Shown here: positions 22,987 to 34,928 of the stretch, in pieces
Layout: each line of letters starts with the position of its first letter
Position numbering within the stretch: position 1 is the first letter of the stretch
Source of the DNA: Kuschelorhynchus macadamiae
Lineage: Eukaryota; Arthropoda; Insecta; Coleoptera; Curculionidae
Assembly (NCBI GenBank): GCA_030620095.1
Contig: JAUTXW010002479.1
Coordinates: 124,001-188,000, forward strand
Direction: 5' to 3'
DNA length: 64,000 nt
Position numbers and translations under genes: made by a program
Notes under the pieces: model-generated
Told to the model about the DNA's origin: nothing
The model's input: the letters and a program-made list of their open reading frames with translations, nothing else
The model's database searches: none

Positions 22987-24531
22987 ATTTCTTTACCAGC
23001 TACGTTGCGATGACTATTTTGTATAACAAAAAAAACACAAATTATCAATATACTATTAGTTTTGTGGTTTTTCCATTTTACAGTTCAGATAAAACTAAAA
23101 ATATATATTATATCTAATTATATACCACGTTGTTCGTCCATATAGCCCGAAATTTAAATAATACCAAAACTATATGCGCTCGATATCCGTAATAACAGCT
23201 AGACCTTTTGCCCCGAATATATTTTTTGTGTGATAAAGCGTAAGAATTTAATAGCTAGAAAACTTCTTAACCAAAAATAAAATTAAAAATCGTTAGATTT
23301 TTAATATTTTTATTTTAATTGCAATAGTGTAGGTACGAGGTTTATTTAATTGAAGTTTATGTTTGGCTAGTTTACCTTTAGAAACGTAGCGATTAATTAA
23401 GTGACCTTTTACAACATTAACTGTCGCACTTATCAGTATTTTTTATTTACACTTGTATGTTCTTCTTTATGTATCAATCACATAAGAAAAAAACAATCTC
23501 ATTATTACAAATGGTTAAAGGTCAAGTTAATTATCCAAATTATTTAAACTCTAAAATGACCGAAAAAGGTATTCTGCCACCTCGGGCATAGTGTGATGCA
23601 CTTTTCCTACAAAATTAGTGATCCTATCTCTGGTACTATAAACACATCCTGTGACCTGACAGTACCAGTGGCAAACAATACTGTTTAGTATTACAATACC
23701 TGAAATAAATAAATAAATAGGTGACATATTTCTATTCCTCTATAGTGAGGAGGACTTGCAGCGTCTCGTATACAGGCCCTCGTTATTCTAGGAAGTGAAA
23801 AGTAACAGAAGAATGTCCTATGTTAAGAGAATGAGATAGTAGAAAGATAAATTAAAAGAATCGGCAATATTACCTTTACCCACAATTTCGTTTTTACAGA
23901 ATTCTAGTAAACCTACGTAAAAATCATTTCCAAAAAAATGTCCCTCTTCATTTTAAATAATTATATCAACTTAATTATCAACATTAATTAAATAATAAAA
24001 TGTCTTAAAGAACATTACTGCTTGTACTGCCAGGTATTCCAGCCAGCAGTTCCAAAAATTCATTAAAAAAAATTAATTTATAAGAAGCAGATCAAAGATC
24101 TTACTTAAAAACAAACCCAATTAATAAATTTCAAATCGGAAATAATAATTTAATTAATAAATTCAGGGAAAAATTGCAGGTTATCTAGATATTTTTATAA
24201 TATTTTAGATAATTTGCCAACCCTTTAATACACTTTATATAATTACTTTTAGATTGCAGAAGATCTTAGGGACGTGACGCTCCTCGAGGATTATATTTTG
24301 TATCTTTATACAGGGCCTATAAAAACGAAAACATACGTCCCGCAATTTTAAAAAAAAATCGCTCTAATAGGAGGGGAATAGTGTTTTAAATTTTTTGTTA
24401 GCCTCAACAATTAATAAGTAATAGAATATATCAATTAAAAACACCGCAATCTCATTATAGTATAGTTGTCATAGTCTCACGAAGCGAAATAATTTTAGTG
24501 GATTTTTTTAACAATTACCCTATTTGAAATA
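22987..24531. other. non-coding AT-rich stretch
   Basis: No gene. An AATA-type short tandem run at 23700-23718 may be the tail of a small retroelement. Confidence 0.4.
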
Positions 24532-26712
24532 CAGTTTCTCCCAGATTCGCTTCTCTATATGAGGATCTCGGCTCCTATTATACCTACAGCAAAGGTTATG
24601 AGAAAAAATTTAGAGGAAACTTAGCGCATTCGATATCCGGCTTCAGATTTACAGTCATTTGGTTTTGGAAATATCGACAAAAAACCGAAAATGGCGGATT
24701 TCGTTTTTGACCAGTAAATCCAAAACGGAAAATTTGACAGCTGTCAAAATATATATAATCCGGACACTTTTTTAAGACGAATGAGATGGCGTGTACGACA
24801 CGTCTCCATCATCTTTTGTTATCCCGCAACCCGCCTCAACTTTCGTTTTTCTTATTTTTTCAATTTTTTGGAAAAAGCGTAAAATTTCCAGCCTAGTCAT
24901 ATCTTTATAGATTTGAGTATAATTGAAATATCACACTTTCTAAAGTTAGATCCAAATTTTTCTATGGTAGCCATGATTTATTTGTCACGAGATTACGTTA
25001 ATAAGTAATGTATTAAACGCATTTTATTTTCACTACACATTAACATAAATAACGACTAAAAAATATCTAAATAAGTTCTTAACTACTTCGTACCTGGGTT
25101 ACATTAATTTACAGATTTGCATAATGACGTCCATTTGCGACGAGACACTTTTGACATTGGTTTTTTGCATGTATTTCCGTTAATATTTCTAAAGGTGGCC
25201 AAAACTCTTTGTCTCAGGATTTCTATGGTCACAGGGGGTCAAATACATAGACCTCTTTCTTCGTGTGTCCTCAGAGGTAAAAATCCAAGGGCGAGAGGTT
25301 AGGGGATCTAGGAGGTCAAGATATTGGACCATTTAAGGAAATAATTCTTTCGTCAAACTGCTCTTTTAAGAAGTTGAATGGTGTTGTGAGCCGGACATCC
25401 ACCCTGCTGAAACCAGGTTCTTCTAAGCTCACCTTCCGTTAAAGTATTTTGTAAAGCCGGTACAATCTGGTTTCGCAAAAGCTCTAGGTATATTTGTCTG
25501 TTTAGGTTGAGTCAAACAAAAATGGTCCTATAAGTGGATTTCCTGAAATGATTAATAATTTATACATAGGTGTCTAATTAAAAAAGGTAAGTTAGATTAA
25601 ATTACCAATGACCCCACACACCAATGTTACTACCAAATCTCCACAATTCGTAAATCTAGTCGCATCGGGCCACAAGACATCATTTACAAAATCGGGATTT
25701 TCATTACACTTCCTAGTATACCACTCACAGAAGCGTAGTCGTCTTGAAAAATTCCTTCCTTAAGTCCTTGAACTATTATGGGTTTGTATGGATGGCACTT
25801 ATTCTTTTTTAATACTCTCTGTATCGTTGATTTTAACAAACAAATTTCCTGTTCTGTAATTAATACCGATGCAGTAGGGTTTTCGTTGATAGCTCGTAAA
25901 ATGTTTCTGTCGGGATTTTCATTGTCAATATTATATCCGCTTCTCAGTTGTTGGAAGGCCCCATGGTTAATTAAATTAACTACGATTTTTGTGTATTGGG
26001 TTTTATGGGACTGCCGTCGTTCGAGGTACATCTCCAAATACCTGCCTGAGGTAATCTCGGCGTTTCTGTATGACTGCAAGTACCGCGCTAACATATCAAA
26101 CTTTTCTTCATTTGACTAGGAAATACCGGCTATTTTCAATAGTCTCAACAATTTGTGTTTCAGATTTATGATTTTATTGAGAGACAAGCGTAGTGCTTAT
26201 TAAAACACAACTTTGATACTTTGAATTATTTAACATCAAAGTCAAAGCCCACTTTTGTTACAAATAAATCATGGATCAATAAAATGAGACCTAATTTCAC
26301 GAAGTGTGATATTTCGATGATACTCATATCTTTTATGCGCTTATGAAACATTACTAGACCAAAATGAAAAATCTAATATGGCGGCCATAAGAAAAATGAT
26401 AGTTGAGGCGGGTTGCGGGATGACAAAAGACGATGGACACATGTTATACACACCAGCTTATTCGTCTTAAAAAAGTGTCCCAATAATTTAACATTTTGAC
26501 AGCTGTCAAATTTACCGTTTTGGATTTACTGTCGAGAAACGAAATCCGCCGTTTTCGGTTTTTCGCCGATATTTCAAAAATCAATTGACCGATCGTAAAT
26601 CTGAAGCCGAATATCGAATACGCTAGGTTTCCCCTAAAACTCGTTAACATTTAACATTTTCTCTTGGTATCATTGGAGCGGAGATCCCTATATAGAGAAG
26701 TGGGACACACTG
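24532..26712 (-). mobile_element. complete Tc1/mariner-type element with long TIRs
   Basis: The left end is CAGTTTCTCCC and then CTTCTCTATATGAGGATCTC; the right end, read inward, is CAGTGTGTCCCACTTCTCTA. TA flanks both ends (24530-24531 and 26713-26714). The inverted arms extend about 450 bases (24532-24990 and 26255-26712). Shared blocks include TTTGACAGCTGTCAAA, CCGTTTTGGATTTACTG and GAGGCGGGTTGCGGGAT. It encloses a dead transposase on the minus strand. Total length is 2181 bp. Confidence 0.85.
25110..26110 (-). pseudogene. mariner-type DDD transposase, broken
   Basis: The frame starts near 26100 with MLARYLQSYRNAEITSGRYL, a helix-turn-helix N-terminus of the kind in insect mariner-like transposases. 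It continues through AINENPTAS and STIQRVLKKNKCHPYKP. After a frame change near 25730 it gives RRLRFCEWYTRK and NDVLWPDATRFTNCG, with the first catalytic Asp. It then reads LELLRNQIVPALQN and WFQQGGCPAHN, where the second catalytic Asp appears to be Gly. The third block is PPRSPNLSPLDFYL with the last Asp, followed by stops at two places where Trp is expected. The C-terminus reads TIEILRQRVLATF and KPMSKVSRRKWTSL. It cannot be active. Confidence 0.8.
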
Positions 26713-27134
26713 TATAAATAAACACTTTAAAAAAACTTGTTACAATAGACCCATTTTATGAAAAATCAGAGAAGGTTTTTTTTTCAGCATAATTTATGTG
26801 CATTAATATTAAATAGAATCAATTTCTTTTTACTTGTTACCGTCGATTTTTGAACATCGTGACGATTTAGCCGTGCCGTGCGGAGCCCTATTTGCAACAC
26901 TAAATTAAATTTATTAATAATAAAAATAGAATTCAAGCAGTGGGGACTGTTTTATTGGAGATTTCTTTCTTTCTAAGATTCCTTTTTTAAAGTTTCTTAA
27001 GTATTAATAGTTTTCGATTTATTTATAATAAAACTTGTTTCTTTTTTTTTTATGTTAATTTGTTAATTTTGAAATTGTTTATGTGCGGCTTTAAACTTTT
27101 GCGCATTTTTCTAGCTGTTATTCTAAATCCAATG
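26713..27134. other. non-coding stretch
   Basis: No gene seen. Confidence 0.4.
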
Positions 27135-27385
27135 AGCCCCCACTCATATTTTTAATAGCAGTGGGAAGCTGTCTTCCCCATCCTTAACTAGGTGTAAGAT
27201 GGCAGGCAATACTAGAAAAGGTGCCGATGAAACACCGTATCTAAGAGTGGATAAACAATAGCACTGAAGTGGTTGATTCGGGGAAAAACGCCAAATAATA
27301 CGATGATGGTCCCGATGAGCGGGATTTACAAAGTTCATGCTATACAACTGTTAAATGTCTGCGCAAATAACAGAGTGATAAAGAC
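27135..27385 (-). pseudogene. BEL/Pao-type reverse transcriptase fragment
   Basis: The minus strand reads FRLYHSVICADI, a stop, QLYSMNFVNPAHRDHHRIIW, then RFSPNQPLQCYCLSTLRYGV and SSAPFLVLPAILHLVKDGED. This is the RT segment in which BEL/Pao elements have ADI-x-Q-MY, R-x-x-Q-R-I-W and YG-x-x-SAPY blocks. It stops before the YVDD block and no LTR or integrase was seen nearby, so it is an isolated scrap. Confidence 0.7.
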
Positions 27386-29890
27386 GAAAAATGAGAAGAA
27401 TAGAGACTATATATTTTTGTAATTTAGACCCTACCAATAGATGCTCATTAAGAGACATTTCATTAGGCGATTTTACACTTCCATTAAAAACGACGCGAAG
27501 GTTAGTCGTTACATTTTCAGGTTTAACCACGCAAAGTTGTGGTTAATAATAATAAAAGTTGTCTATTTCAGAAGAGGGCACCTTTTTCATGTGACCTACA
27601 TTTAAATATTTCCGCATAAAATCCTTATATTGCGTGTGCTAAGTGGGATTTTTTAATAACCTCCCTTCGAGAGAAAAAAGCCTATGTATCGCCAAGTCGC
27701 GTATGCCTGGAAAGTGGGAAATTACCTTGAAATGAAGTGAAACAATGTACCTTCAATACGCGTGGCGCTTGTGCTCCGTTTCAAATATTTGTTCACACAA
27801 GGCTTCATCAGGAGAAAACTTTTTTAAGTTCCCAAAACAATTTTAAGGTAGATTCTAAGTTAATCTCGGATGTATTGCATAATAATGCGGCTATACGGCC
27901 GATATATTTCCACCATTATACATTTTGAGTGAACGAGAATCAATAAATTTATAAGAACGACGCTCTTTTTTGCACTTGTAAAATGTATTTATACACATTC
28001 TTACTACTTATAATATTACAATAGTAAAAGCTGATTTTGGAAAAAGATTTGCTTTCACAAATACCCCAGGTTTTAGATGCTTTTGAAGTAGCGAGGTTTC
28101 TTTTTTTACCATAAAATTTATTTTTTAAAGAAAGGAAGCAATTTCTTTTTTAAAGGGCTGCCTACAGCTATCAAATCAATCAAACACTACTTGATTTTTT
28201 GAGATATTTCCGGATGCTCTCTCAACCGTACATTTTTCATACCTCAAAGCGATTTTTATGACAGCCCGACGGGTTTTTACGTTTTCACCCTGCCGTAACG
28301 CAAGCGATCTCGATATAATATAGTGTGGTCCATTAATACCGCAGTAAAAGATAGAAACATGTAAAACGCGTGTCTGCATAATTCGCACCAATATATATTT
28401 TTTTGTATATGTTATTAGAAAACTCCAATATTTAAACTCAGTACAGGTTTATCCGGTACATCAAACCCCCAATGATTTATTAAATATTATTCAACCTTCA
28501 CCAAAATCAAGTGTATTATAGCGATTAAGAAGTAAAATTTTGATACGTATTGGTATGTACACATGTATAAAAAATTTTTGTTTGAAAACTAACAATTATT
28601 TATCAAATTAATTACAAACACAAAAATGACTACACAATTGCAAAAAATATGCTATTAACTTTATCTATAATGACTTTTATTTAAAAAAAAATGAACAAGA
28701 AGGGAAAAATCATTAAATTAATTTTCCTTGGATCTCATTCAAGTTAGAATTGTGGAAAAAAATAGTGAAGAAGGCTTAAATATTTGTTTACATTTTGAAG
28801 GTTTTACTTTTATTTTTAAACTTTTGTTTTTTTGTCTTAATCTATTTATTTATGCTGAGAATCCTGAGCGATCAATTCCCGCGGCAGCAACTGTTTCTAA
28901 CAAATCCTGGCATAAAATGTATTCAGTTCGACAACATTTTAAATACAAGGCCTATGAGTTTCTACCTGTGCAAGAGCTGACAAGTCAAAATAAAAGGGAC
29001 CAAATTAATAACAGTTTTAAGATTTTTCGTCCACTATTTTTTTAAGAATATCAAAAAGTAAAAAAATCCTTAAAAATAGAAATATAAACACAATGTGTCT
29101 TTTCTTCTCGAATATAAATATACAAAGTTTCATACTTTTGTCTTTAAAATCAAATTTTCGGGCACTTTGACCGAATTTCAAGAATGTAGGTGGATCTTGT
29201 CAATGAATTCTCGTTTATTTTCAATGGTTTTTCTCCAAGTTTCTGATTATTTTCGACTTGGTAGTACAACTAAACTGAAGAAGCCTAATAAGGAGAAAAC
29301 ACATGTCTAGTGGTTACCATACTCCGTTTCTTTGCCAAGATACTGATGTTTTCTTTTTATTATTACACACAATTTTAAAGAATAGACATTTATTCGAAAC
29401 TTCTCTCAAAAAGATTTGTTTACTAAAAATGGTAAATTATGGTACGATTTATATAAGATAAGGCTTTAGCGCATACAACCAAGTTAAATGCCCAGGTGAA
29501 TTCAAATATATCAAGGTTATTCATGTCTTTAAATTTCATACAAAAGTTATATCAAATTAGAATAAAATTGTATAGCAAAAAAATATATCTTTCATAGTAT
29601 GTGGCTGTGGAACATATCAAATGGTCTTGCAATATTAGATAGAGAAGTTTTTTCGCTATAGCACTATTATGAACTCAATTTATTATTAATAATAGCTTGA
29701 ATAGGAACACCAAAAAGATAAGTTTTTACTAATTTTTTTGACGAATCTAATATAAACACTCTCTTACATTAAACTGCAACTATTTTTTTATCCACCCTCT
29801 TATCATTTTTTTTTTGTTTCGAATCTCTTTAACTTCTCTCAATACAACGAAGTCATTAATGCTTAAAAAAAATCGCACTTTTTAACTTTA
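27386..29890. other. non-coding stretch with one hammerhead-like site
   Basis: No convincing gene. At 27764-27815 the minus strand reads TCCTGATGAAGCC and, further on, GAAACGGAGC; this is discussed as a finding. Confidence 0.4.
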
Positions 29891-29950
29891 GGCCGTGTCA
29901 AAATGGAATGTTTTGTCAAATTTTTGCCTTGGATTAGACGAAGGTCCTAA
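29891..29950 (-). mobile_element. degenerate Penelope-like terminal scrap
   Basis: GGCCGTGTCAAAATGGAATG followed by CCTT-GGATTAGACGAAGG resembles 39610-39660 (ACCGTGTCAAAATGGAATCA, CGCCTTCGATTGCACGAGG). It is short and diverged. Confidence 0.4.
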
Positions 29951-30880
29951 AACGTATTCATTGTCTGAAGATGCTTATATAATGTAAGGCAAAATTCTAG
30001 TTTGAAATGGTTTTAAGCCAAAAAACATGATTTATTAACTAAATCCTGACTTTAAAATTTCTATAACTTGACGTTTTGTTTCGTCATTACTAATTCATTT
30101 ATTTTGTATCCATGGGCAGACCAGGCAAATTAAAAGCCTCAGTGCTAGAGACCGTGGTGGCCTGAAGTGAAGAGAAAGAAAATTTATATACTTGCAAATT
30201 AAGGGCAGAGAGGAAGACTTGGACTCCAGTCATGGCTAAAAGACGCATAATGAATGATAATTCGTCGAAACAAAACCTATGAAAATATCTGTAACATTTA
30301 ACAGCACTGAAGGCTATACCTGATTTGTGATCTATAAGGTTTATAAGAATTGGCAGAAGAAAAGTATCTTTAGGCCCAAAAATAAAGTTTCTTAGCAAAT
30401 GCTGTGACAATTGCTGATTTGATCATGCTAGCGAAAACCCTGTTAAATAGCAATATTAACTAGGTTAAAAGATTGTTTGGATTTCAGGATTTAATTTAAG
30501 AACAGTTTATACACTAGCAGTTTTAATAGCTGATAGAAAAAATTGCGTTGTCTTAGGACACTTGCAATAAATGTGTATTGTGACCGACCAGGACGGAAAC
30601 CCGTCTAACCAGGGAACTTTTGGTGTTAAGTATTTTGAAAATACGTTGAAACTTCTGAAAATAATCTCAGGCATACTGTATAGCTACGCTGGTACTAATG
30701 GAAAGGGGAAATGTGGGAAGGATTAAAAAAAGTTCCGCTTTTGCTATAGAGACGTAGACGATTCCATTACAAGAAATTAAGGGTGAAACGGAACTTCTGC
30801 AGAAGTTTTAATTCAATTTTTGGTAAAAGTCTTAATGTATTTGTAACCATTTTGGCAGAAAACAATTTTGCTGTTTATGA
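29951..30880. other. non-coding stretch
   Basis: A 103-codon frame at 30099-30410 on the minus strand resembles nothing I know and is not supported as a gene. Confidence 0.4.
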
Positions 30881-30960
30881 CTATATTTTATTCAATTCAA
30901 TTCAAAAAATACTTTATTGACAAAGTATATTAAAGTAAATAAAAAAAAACTAGTTTAAAT
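30881..30960 (-). mobile_element. probable LINE 3' terminus
   Basis: On the minus strand the sequence is CAATAAAGTATTTTTTGAAT followed by TGAATTGAAT. The AATAAA plus GAATT-repeat tail is typical of insect LINE 3' ends. The coding part upstream (31000-31330) is too decayed to identify. Confidence 0.45.
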
Positions 30961-32301
30961 GTAAAGAAACATTACGACATATCATACAAAAATATATAAG
31001 AAAATGAACAGACCTAATTAAAGAATAATGATAACATCAATAAAACAGAGAAATATATGTAGACAATAGACAAGTAAAATAAAAATTAAATTCATCTTAA
31101 ACTAGCATAAGAACCAAGCGAATTTTTGCATAAAAGCAAAATAACTTTTGACCTTACTTAACTTAATGAGAAAAAAATCCTTAAATAATTAGTGAAGGAT
31201 GCCTTTTTAATATCAGCATTTATATCATCATCTCTATGCCACACTTGATTTTTTTTGCAAAATTTGTTCGCTATTTAGCAAGCATGTCGAATTATAAACC
31301 GACTTACTTATATCCTGCGAACGTTATTAATATATAGGAAAATCTGAGAAGATTGTTTTTTAACCAATTACAATACTTCCTTCCTTTTCTAACATGTTAC
31401 GAGGTTAAAAAGGTTATTTTAAACAAAAATAATTTGACTACTACTTTATGGCGACCTGATGGGTTCTAAAAAGAACGAAATCGCGATCATCGTCTAATTA
31501 AAATTAATCCTTGCGCCTGCGGCATTGCAGGACACGTTCCAGATAACGATCATAGTGTACTTGTTATGACGTTGATGTAACTTGAAATTAACTTATCTAA
31601 AAATAGTATGTCATTATTATACTAAAACAATATTTGAAAAATCGCTCTTAAAAGTCTAGAAAAAAATCTATCGATTTTAGTAATTGCCAAAACTATTTAA
31701 ATATTTTCATCTACCTCGTACATCTTATTTATTTTAATTTTGAGAGTCCTAGAATACGTTGCAACTTTGTAAACTTAATTTTAATTACATCATATATAAT
31801 TGCATTATTTTTTCTCACTTCCTTTGATCCATATTCTCGAGTGATGCGACATAGAAAACGTTCAGTTCATAATTTATAGTGTAACGAAGGTCGCGACTAA
31901 CAAGAAAATAATTAGATTTCAGCGAATCTCTGAATAGGCTGTGTTTAAATTTTTTGATCGTAAAATAATTTTCTTCTTTCAAAAACTTTAAATCTATTTG
32001 AAACCGTGAATTTAACGCCATATTTTCAATTGTTCCTATAATCCCAAGAGGAGTTTTTCAATTTATAGAAGAAAATGGATGAAGCAAAAGTAAAATAATG
32101 CTTTAAATTAAGTATAACCTACATACCATAAAGTGGAAAATATATTTAAATAACAAGATTCGAAATTGAATGAGTGAGTAGTAACTTACATACAACTCAA
32201 AGGTCCAAAATGATACCAAAAATGACGTAAAGTAGACTGTATTTAACCAACTTCAAAAAAGAAGAATTTTCGCAATCGAAATAAAAAGGTAATTAAATAG
32301 G
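30961..32301. other. non-coding stretch
   Basis: No gene supported. A short run at 31497-31560 could be a LINE zinc-knuckle end but is too short to call. Confidence 0.4.
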
Positions 32302-32773
32302 GATTGCATGCAGTGTTATGGATCATTTGCAAGCCTTCCTCCACTGCAATATTATGTTAAAGCTGTAAGAGATATTTATTAGCTTCAATGTGATTTAAAA
32401 CATTCGAATTTTTTTGAAAAACTAAAATCTAGAATGATAAAATAGAAGTAAATTTGTCAATTTTCGACCATTTTTGACCACATTTTGACGCAAATGCCGT
32501 CACGTATAATTTTTTTTCCACAAAATCGGTCTGTACCGCCATACATTGACCCTTCGTCTACATAACTGCAAAATTTGAGAAGTCAAATCTAATTCATGTC
32601 TTTGTATTTCTGCAGTGCGTGAACCCTTTTTTAACCGAAACGTAATTTAAATTGCCTATACATAGCACAATCTTTTAAAGTCGGAAGTGCAGGAAGTTTT
32701 TTCTAATACCTTTTCACCTTACTTTGAACTTAACTAGACCTTGTCGCTGATTTTTCCTTTTTTGCGTGCAGTC
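32302..32773 (+). mobile_element. MITE copy 1 of a family with TGCGTGCAG ends
   Basis: This matches 63211-63717 along its length in the same orientation, sharing GGATCATTTGCAAGCCTTCC, TTAGCTTCAATGTGATTT, CATGTCTTTGTATTTCTGCA and TTTTTTGCGTGCAGT. The left end here is GATTGCATGCA, a diverged form of AACTGCACGCA in the other copy. It is non-coding. The transposon superfamily is unknown. Confidence 0.75.
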
Positions 32774-33479
32774 TAATAAAATAAATTGAGCATAGAAAAA
32801 ATGAAATAGAAAATGTAAGAATAATAAAAGACCTAAAACCTAAAAATAATACCGATCTAAAAAAACATTGAAATGTCAAAAATAACAATTTTAACGACCT
32901 TAAAAATTTGGTTTATAAAATCAGTACCAAGCTAGTAAAGAGCTCTAAATAGAAATTTCTTGAAGTATTAAATCATTATCTCTAGAGAGTACGAATTTAA
33001 AAAAAAGCAACTAATATGGCTTTCCTTCGTATCTAATCAAATAGGCATTTGACACCGATTTAATATGTCAAATCTTCAGGATTGTTTTAAGTCGGTTTTA
33101 TTTTTTCAGAAAATAATTAGGTGGGGAAAGTAGTTAGAAGGCGTTCTATAAAAATACACAATGAGAAAAGGACATATACTTTAAACTATCTGTTTTTTTT
33201 TCTGTAGGAACGGTAGTCTCTTAATAGTGCCAATTCTTCCTGTTAATCCCAATGTTTGGTATATGAGGAAAAAGAGATATTTTTTTCTAACCAAATGTAG
33301 GAAACCAACCACAAAAAATGGAGGATTTTCAACCGGAAATTGCCGGAGATATAACACCGGCGACGGTGGGGACTGTAGTCATGCAGTAGATAGATATATC
33401 AAATGTGTGCTTTTGTACATAATGTCATCATTTATGCCCAAACAGAAAGGTGAGTTTCAAATAATTTAAAAAAAAATAA
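32774..33479. other. non-coding stretch
   Basis: An 80-codon frame at 33227-33469 shows no recognisable protein. Nothing else seen. Confidence 0.4.
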
Positions 33480-33760
33480 TTTGAAGATGCCCAAAAACAT
33501 GATATTCTATTTCCGTCGTCTTGTCTGTCTGTTCGCACAATATTTAAACAAAAAACTACAAAACTTCAAATTTTCCCTAAAAATTAAATTTTGATATTAA
33601 GTCGTACTGGGAGCATTTTGGTACGAATCCATTGAGGCTGACGAAAATGAAAATCTAATGAACCTAAAAAAAATTGAAATCTGCATCAATAACTACTTAT
33701 CCAATCGACTGGAATGAAAATCAAGCATGTTATAGGAACGAAATGGTAAAATTTTGATGA
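33480..33760 (+). repeat. diverged unit of the TCTGTCTGT/ATGGCGG repeat family
   Basis: CCGTCGTCTTGTCTGTCTGT at 33513-33532 is followed by AAACTACAAAACTTCAAATT and later TAACTACTTATCCAATCGAC. The order matches the units at 6.2 and 8.2 kb. Confidence 0.5.
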
Positions 33761-33765
33761 AAACT

Positions 33766-34081
33766 TAAAATAGGTATTAAAAACTACATACCCAATTATC
33801 ATAGTCATTCGGTAGTTATGGGATTTTCGACGTTTTCAAAATTGCAAATAAGATCACTAAAGTGAAACCATTTTCTATTTGCAATTGAAAATAGTGGTTT
33901 CACTTTAGATCTTATTACAGCTAGTCCCATAACCCAATGAGAATGCAGAATTCTAGGGCTTAAAACTCTGCCTGGCACACAAATACTGCTCGGCGCCCCT
34001 GAATAAATCATTACGGGACACAAAATGCCTATTTAAAATAGGTATTAAAAACTACATACCCAATTATCATAGTCATTCGTT
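33766..34081. repeat. direct repeat flanking a hairpin
   Basis: TAGGTATTAAAAACTACATA and the following 25 bases occur at 33771-33812 and again at 34038-34080. Between them lies a hairpin: AGATCACTAAAGTGAAACCA near 33849 pairs with TGGTTTCACTTTAGATCT near 33895, and outside it GTTATGGGA pairs with TCCCATAAC. GATTTTCGACG also recurs after each direct repeat. Confidence 0.75.
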
Positions 34082-34369
34082 TTCTTGTAGTTCATTAGAG
34101 CAATTCAAGAATTTTCGACGTTTTCAAAATTTCAAATTTTCATCATTTTTCGAAAAACACTAACTTCACCTTTATTTTTAATGGGGCAGTATATCTATTA
34201 CTTTAAAACATTTTCAAATTGAGGGGTTGAAAACGGAATTATTATATTTACGAGTATATACATCAAATCCACATTCACTCGGACAGTCAGGCGATTCTTA
34301 AAACCGTGTAGGTAAAAATATTGAAATTGAAAAAAATGTTACAGTGTTCACGTTTTGTACCATCAGGTA

Positions 34370-34510
34370 AGCCCAGGATGAGCTCAGCTCTATTCCAGAA
34401 ATGCAGAAGTATGGTGAGATTAAAATAAATTATTGGACATAGTGGTGTCGAAGTCAATGAGAATGCAGATGAGTTCGCCAGAAGCGGATCGACGCTCTCT
34501 AAAAATCAGT
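34370..34510 (+). pseudogene. LINE RNase H C-terminal scrap
   Basis: The plus strand reads IIGHSGVEVNENADEFARSG, the end of an RNase HI domain (W-x-PGH-SG-x-x-GNE-x-ADELA), with the last catalytic Asp kept. A stop precedes it, and GKPRMSSALFQKCRSMV upstream is decayed. No other LINE part was identified close by. Confidence 0.6.
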
Positions 34511-34928
34511 TAAATACATAATGTGTATTTTTGTTAAAATAGTGTGAATCTATTTAAAAATAGTTCTTTATGTTTCCTTCCCATATACTAAATAAGCCTT
34601 ATCAATGTTATGATTAGCGATTACCGAAACAGACGGCCAAGGCGACTGTGTCGATAATGGTGCCGCAAAATGTCTGCTTACTAATCATTTTTGTTGTTTC
34701 GTTTTTATATAGAGCGTCTGAAAGTCAGTCGAGTAATAAACGTCATCAAGCTAAGTATTGGCTTCGTGTTTTTTCTCTCACAATTATTTACCAACCTTTC
34801 CACAACCCTATCAACAATTTTAAGTAGGCTGTGCTTCAAAACCATGGAAACAAACGAAATATTATTTGTATGAAATTTGACAGCTTGGTTGCATTTCTTG
34901 ATTAAATTAGTAAATTTAAGAAATAATT

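Noticed and set aside
22987..24531. Search for the missing RT half of the 22-kb Penelope-like element
   Set aside because: No GSP-SP or FVDD block on either strand, so the element is 5'-truncated and not merely frameshifted.
30099..30410. 103-codon minus-strand frame
   Set aside because: No domain, no recognisable relatives and no start context; likely chance.
31497..31560. Possible LINE zinc-knuckle end (NPCACGIAGHV)
   Set aside because: Too short, with no other LINE sequence around it.
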